Source of the DNA: Elysia marginata
Lineage: Eukaryota; Mollusca; Gastropoda; Plakobranchidae
Length of the DNA: 23,437 nucleotides
NCBI GenBank assembly: GCA_019649035.1
Contig: BMAT01009383.1
Coordinates: 28,249-51,685 of the forward strand
Direction: 5' to 3'
Part shown: piece by piece, positions 22,014 to 23,437 of the stretch
Position numbering within the stretch: the stretch's first letter is position 1
How the letters are laid out: every line of letters begins with the position of its first letter
Notes under the pieces: model-generated
Seen by the model: the letters and a program-made list of their open reading frames with translations, nothing else
What the model was told of the DNA's origin: nothing
The model's database searches: none
Made by a program: the position numbers and the translations under genes

Positions 22014-22442
22014 CTGAGGAAAGATATGAGATTTATAATAGGCTGTTGCAAAGAATAATCACTGGCTAAGTTTGATAAAAGCAATTCTTTAACACTCAGC
22101 GGTGTGTGTATTAAAAAGCACCACAAGTAGTTAACATTAATTCTTTTAAATAACTGGCGGTAAGCCCTAAAAATGTGAAAGTTATTTTTATATAATTTAA
22201 ATCAACACAAAATAAAGCTCAGCCAAAGACAATGCTATAAAAAAGAATAGAATAATTTACAGAGCTTGACAGAAATAGTCTAACGTAAATTTAAAGACAA
22301 CATCCGTCGCTTTGAGAATTATAGAAATTAAGCATTATTTGTTACCTAGTTTTTGTATGTTTATGTAGAAATGTAAATTTCGTTCTCTTATACAAATAAA
22401 ACCTCATTGAATTGCTGAAATATATGATTATTAAAATCTCAC

Positions 22443-22870
22443 CTACAATAATTCTTTCAAGAAATAAAGAGCGTCAGAGATTTCTCTTGTAATACCAGGT
22501 GCTCGTGGTAAAGCCCATCCCATTGACCCTATAGAAAATATCCAAATAATAATTCAACTTAGAAATCACCTGTCTACAAGGTGCGATATCCCAGCTCGGC
22601 TGTGTGTCAAGTGTTGTGATGTAAGCCGCCACCCTCCGGTGTCTGTGGTGGTGGTGGGACGAAGACTGACGGGTCTCCAGCACTGACGATGTTGTTATAA
22701 ATCTGAGAGGTTTGTCACAGCCGCGAGGCGAGCGCTGGGGCGACCAGCGACATGCGACAAGAGACAGCTGGGGCGGCGTCACAGCGGGTTGGAGGTTTTC
22801 ACGTCCCCTAAGCTCCATGTGTCCTGAGACGCGGGTTGACTTGGGTAAAAGTGGGCGGAGCCAATCAGGA
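22443..22870 (-). promoter_or_regulatory. Candidate promoter and non-coding first exon of the DMRTA gene
   Basis: This block is markedly GC-richer than its flanks, especially 22570-22870. On the minus strand CTGATTGGCT (inverted CCAAT/NF-Y type, around 22868-22859) runs directly into a GC box (CTCCGCCCAC, 22860-22851). A TATA-like TTTATAA lies at about 22701-22695. Two donor candidates could end a first exon: TGTAG|GTGAGA (intron from 22442) and GACAG|GTGATT (intron from 22569). The 138-codon open frame on the minus strand has low-complexity His/Arg content and no domain, so I read it as UTR or promoter sequence. The start site itself cannot be fixed by reading. Confidence 0.4.
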
Positions 22871-23437
22871 CAACTCGCGAGTATCAACAAAAGTTTGATG
22901 CCAGTTCTGTGTCTGGATGAATGAGAATGAAAGACAGAGGGGAGAGACAGGGTAGGAAAGGGGGTGGTGTTGATAACAGGAGTACAAGGACTTTGATGAG
23001 AGATGTAATAATATTGTAGGAGAGACTCCGCATTTCTGCATCATGCTAAACAAGACTGGAGCTATGTTGTTATAATACTTAGAACTATGCATGTAGAAGT
23101 GCAAGTTTATTAAAGATCGTTAGATTTCGTAAGGAGGAAATGTAGGAGAAGAAGAAAGAAAAACAAAAATACGAACAACAGCGATGAAAATACAATAGCA
23201 AAAAAAAACAACAACAAAAACAAAAAAAAAAGTAGAAAGAATGTTGTGGCGAGTCCAATGAAAATAAGACGATTATGAGAGACTGAAAATAAATGGAGAA
23301 GGGTAGGCCTCTATGAAATAGTGAAAGATAAGTGGAGCACCAAAGGAGAAAGATTTGGCTGCAAACGAGGAACATAGACAGACATGGAGAGGGGGAGGAG
23401 GGAGAGAAAGACAGAGACGGGCAGAGGGAGAAAAAAA
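22871..23437. other. Upstream flank, no gene recognised
   Basis: The plus strand is strongly purine-rich (GA- and A-rich), ending in a GAGAGGGGGAGG-type stretch at the window edge. Phe/Ser/Cys-rich frames on the minus strand reflect this bias. No exon, RNA gene or transposon was recognised. Confidence 0.5.

Noticed and set aside
22474-22890. A 138-codon open frame on the minus strand upstream of the gene
   Set aside because: It has no recognisable domain and contains a low-complexity His/Arg run. It coincides with the GC-rich promoter block and is crossed by plausible splice donors.

Overview
The window is eukaryotic: AT-rich, mostly non-coding DNA with long microsatellites, homopolymer runs, one 2-base N gap and one intron-split gene. 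There is no operon-like packing. The conserved content is a single DM-domain transcription factor gene on the minus strand. It belongs to the DMRTA class (Dmrt4/5; vertebrate DMRTA1/DMRTA2, fly dmrt99B). Long AT-rich introns, abundant (GA)n, (TAA)n and (TAG)n arrays and a decayed jockey/CR1-like LINE suggest an invertebrate animal. A mollusc or other lophotrochozoan is my best guess, but nothing here fixes the species.

Layout, read in the direction of the gene (right to left). 22871-23437 is purine-rich upstream flank. 22443-22870 is a GC-richer block with a CCAAT box abutting a GC box, and is the likely promoter and first non-coding exon. 21885-22013 is 5' UTR, probably starting at a 3' splice site. 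21152-21884 is coding exon 1, with the N-terminus and DM zinc-binding domain. 5725-21151 is a 15.4 kb phase-1 intron. 4682-5724 is coding exon 2, with the DMA domain and C-terminus. About 345 bases of 3' UTR lead to a polyadenylation signal at 4337-4332. 1-4305 is downstream flank.

The exons join in frame (244 codons plus one base, then 346 codons plus stop) to give a 591-residue protein. It has the full DM zinc-ligand set, a KKPRR basic patch just after the junction, the CUE-like DMA domain and a conserved-looking C-terminal tail. Two coding exons, with DM in the first and DMA in the second, is the arrangement known for DMRTA genes.

The intron holds a frameshifted fragment of a non-LTR retrotransposon reverse transcriptase (about 15095-15720, opposite strand), a three-copy 106-bp tandem repeat (8343-8656), several microsatellites, two perfect 11-bp inverted repeats in a GC-richer stretch at 17.0-17.4 kb, and GC-richer single-copy patches that may be regulatory. 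I found no CRISPR array, tRNA, rRNA or bacterial-type system, and no convincing second host gene. The most interesting items are candidate cis-regulatory or splicing signals of the DMRTA gene and the LINE relic, not a new biological system.
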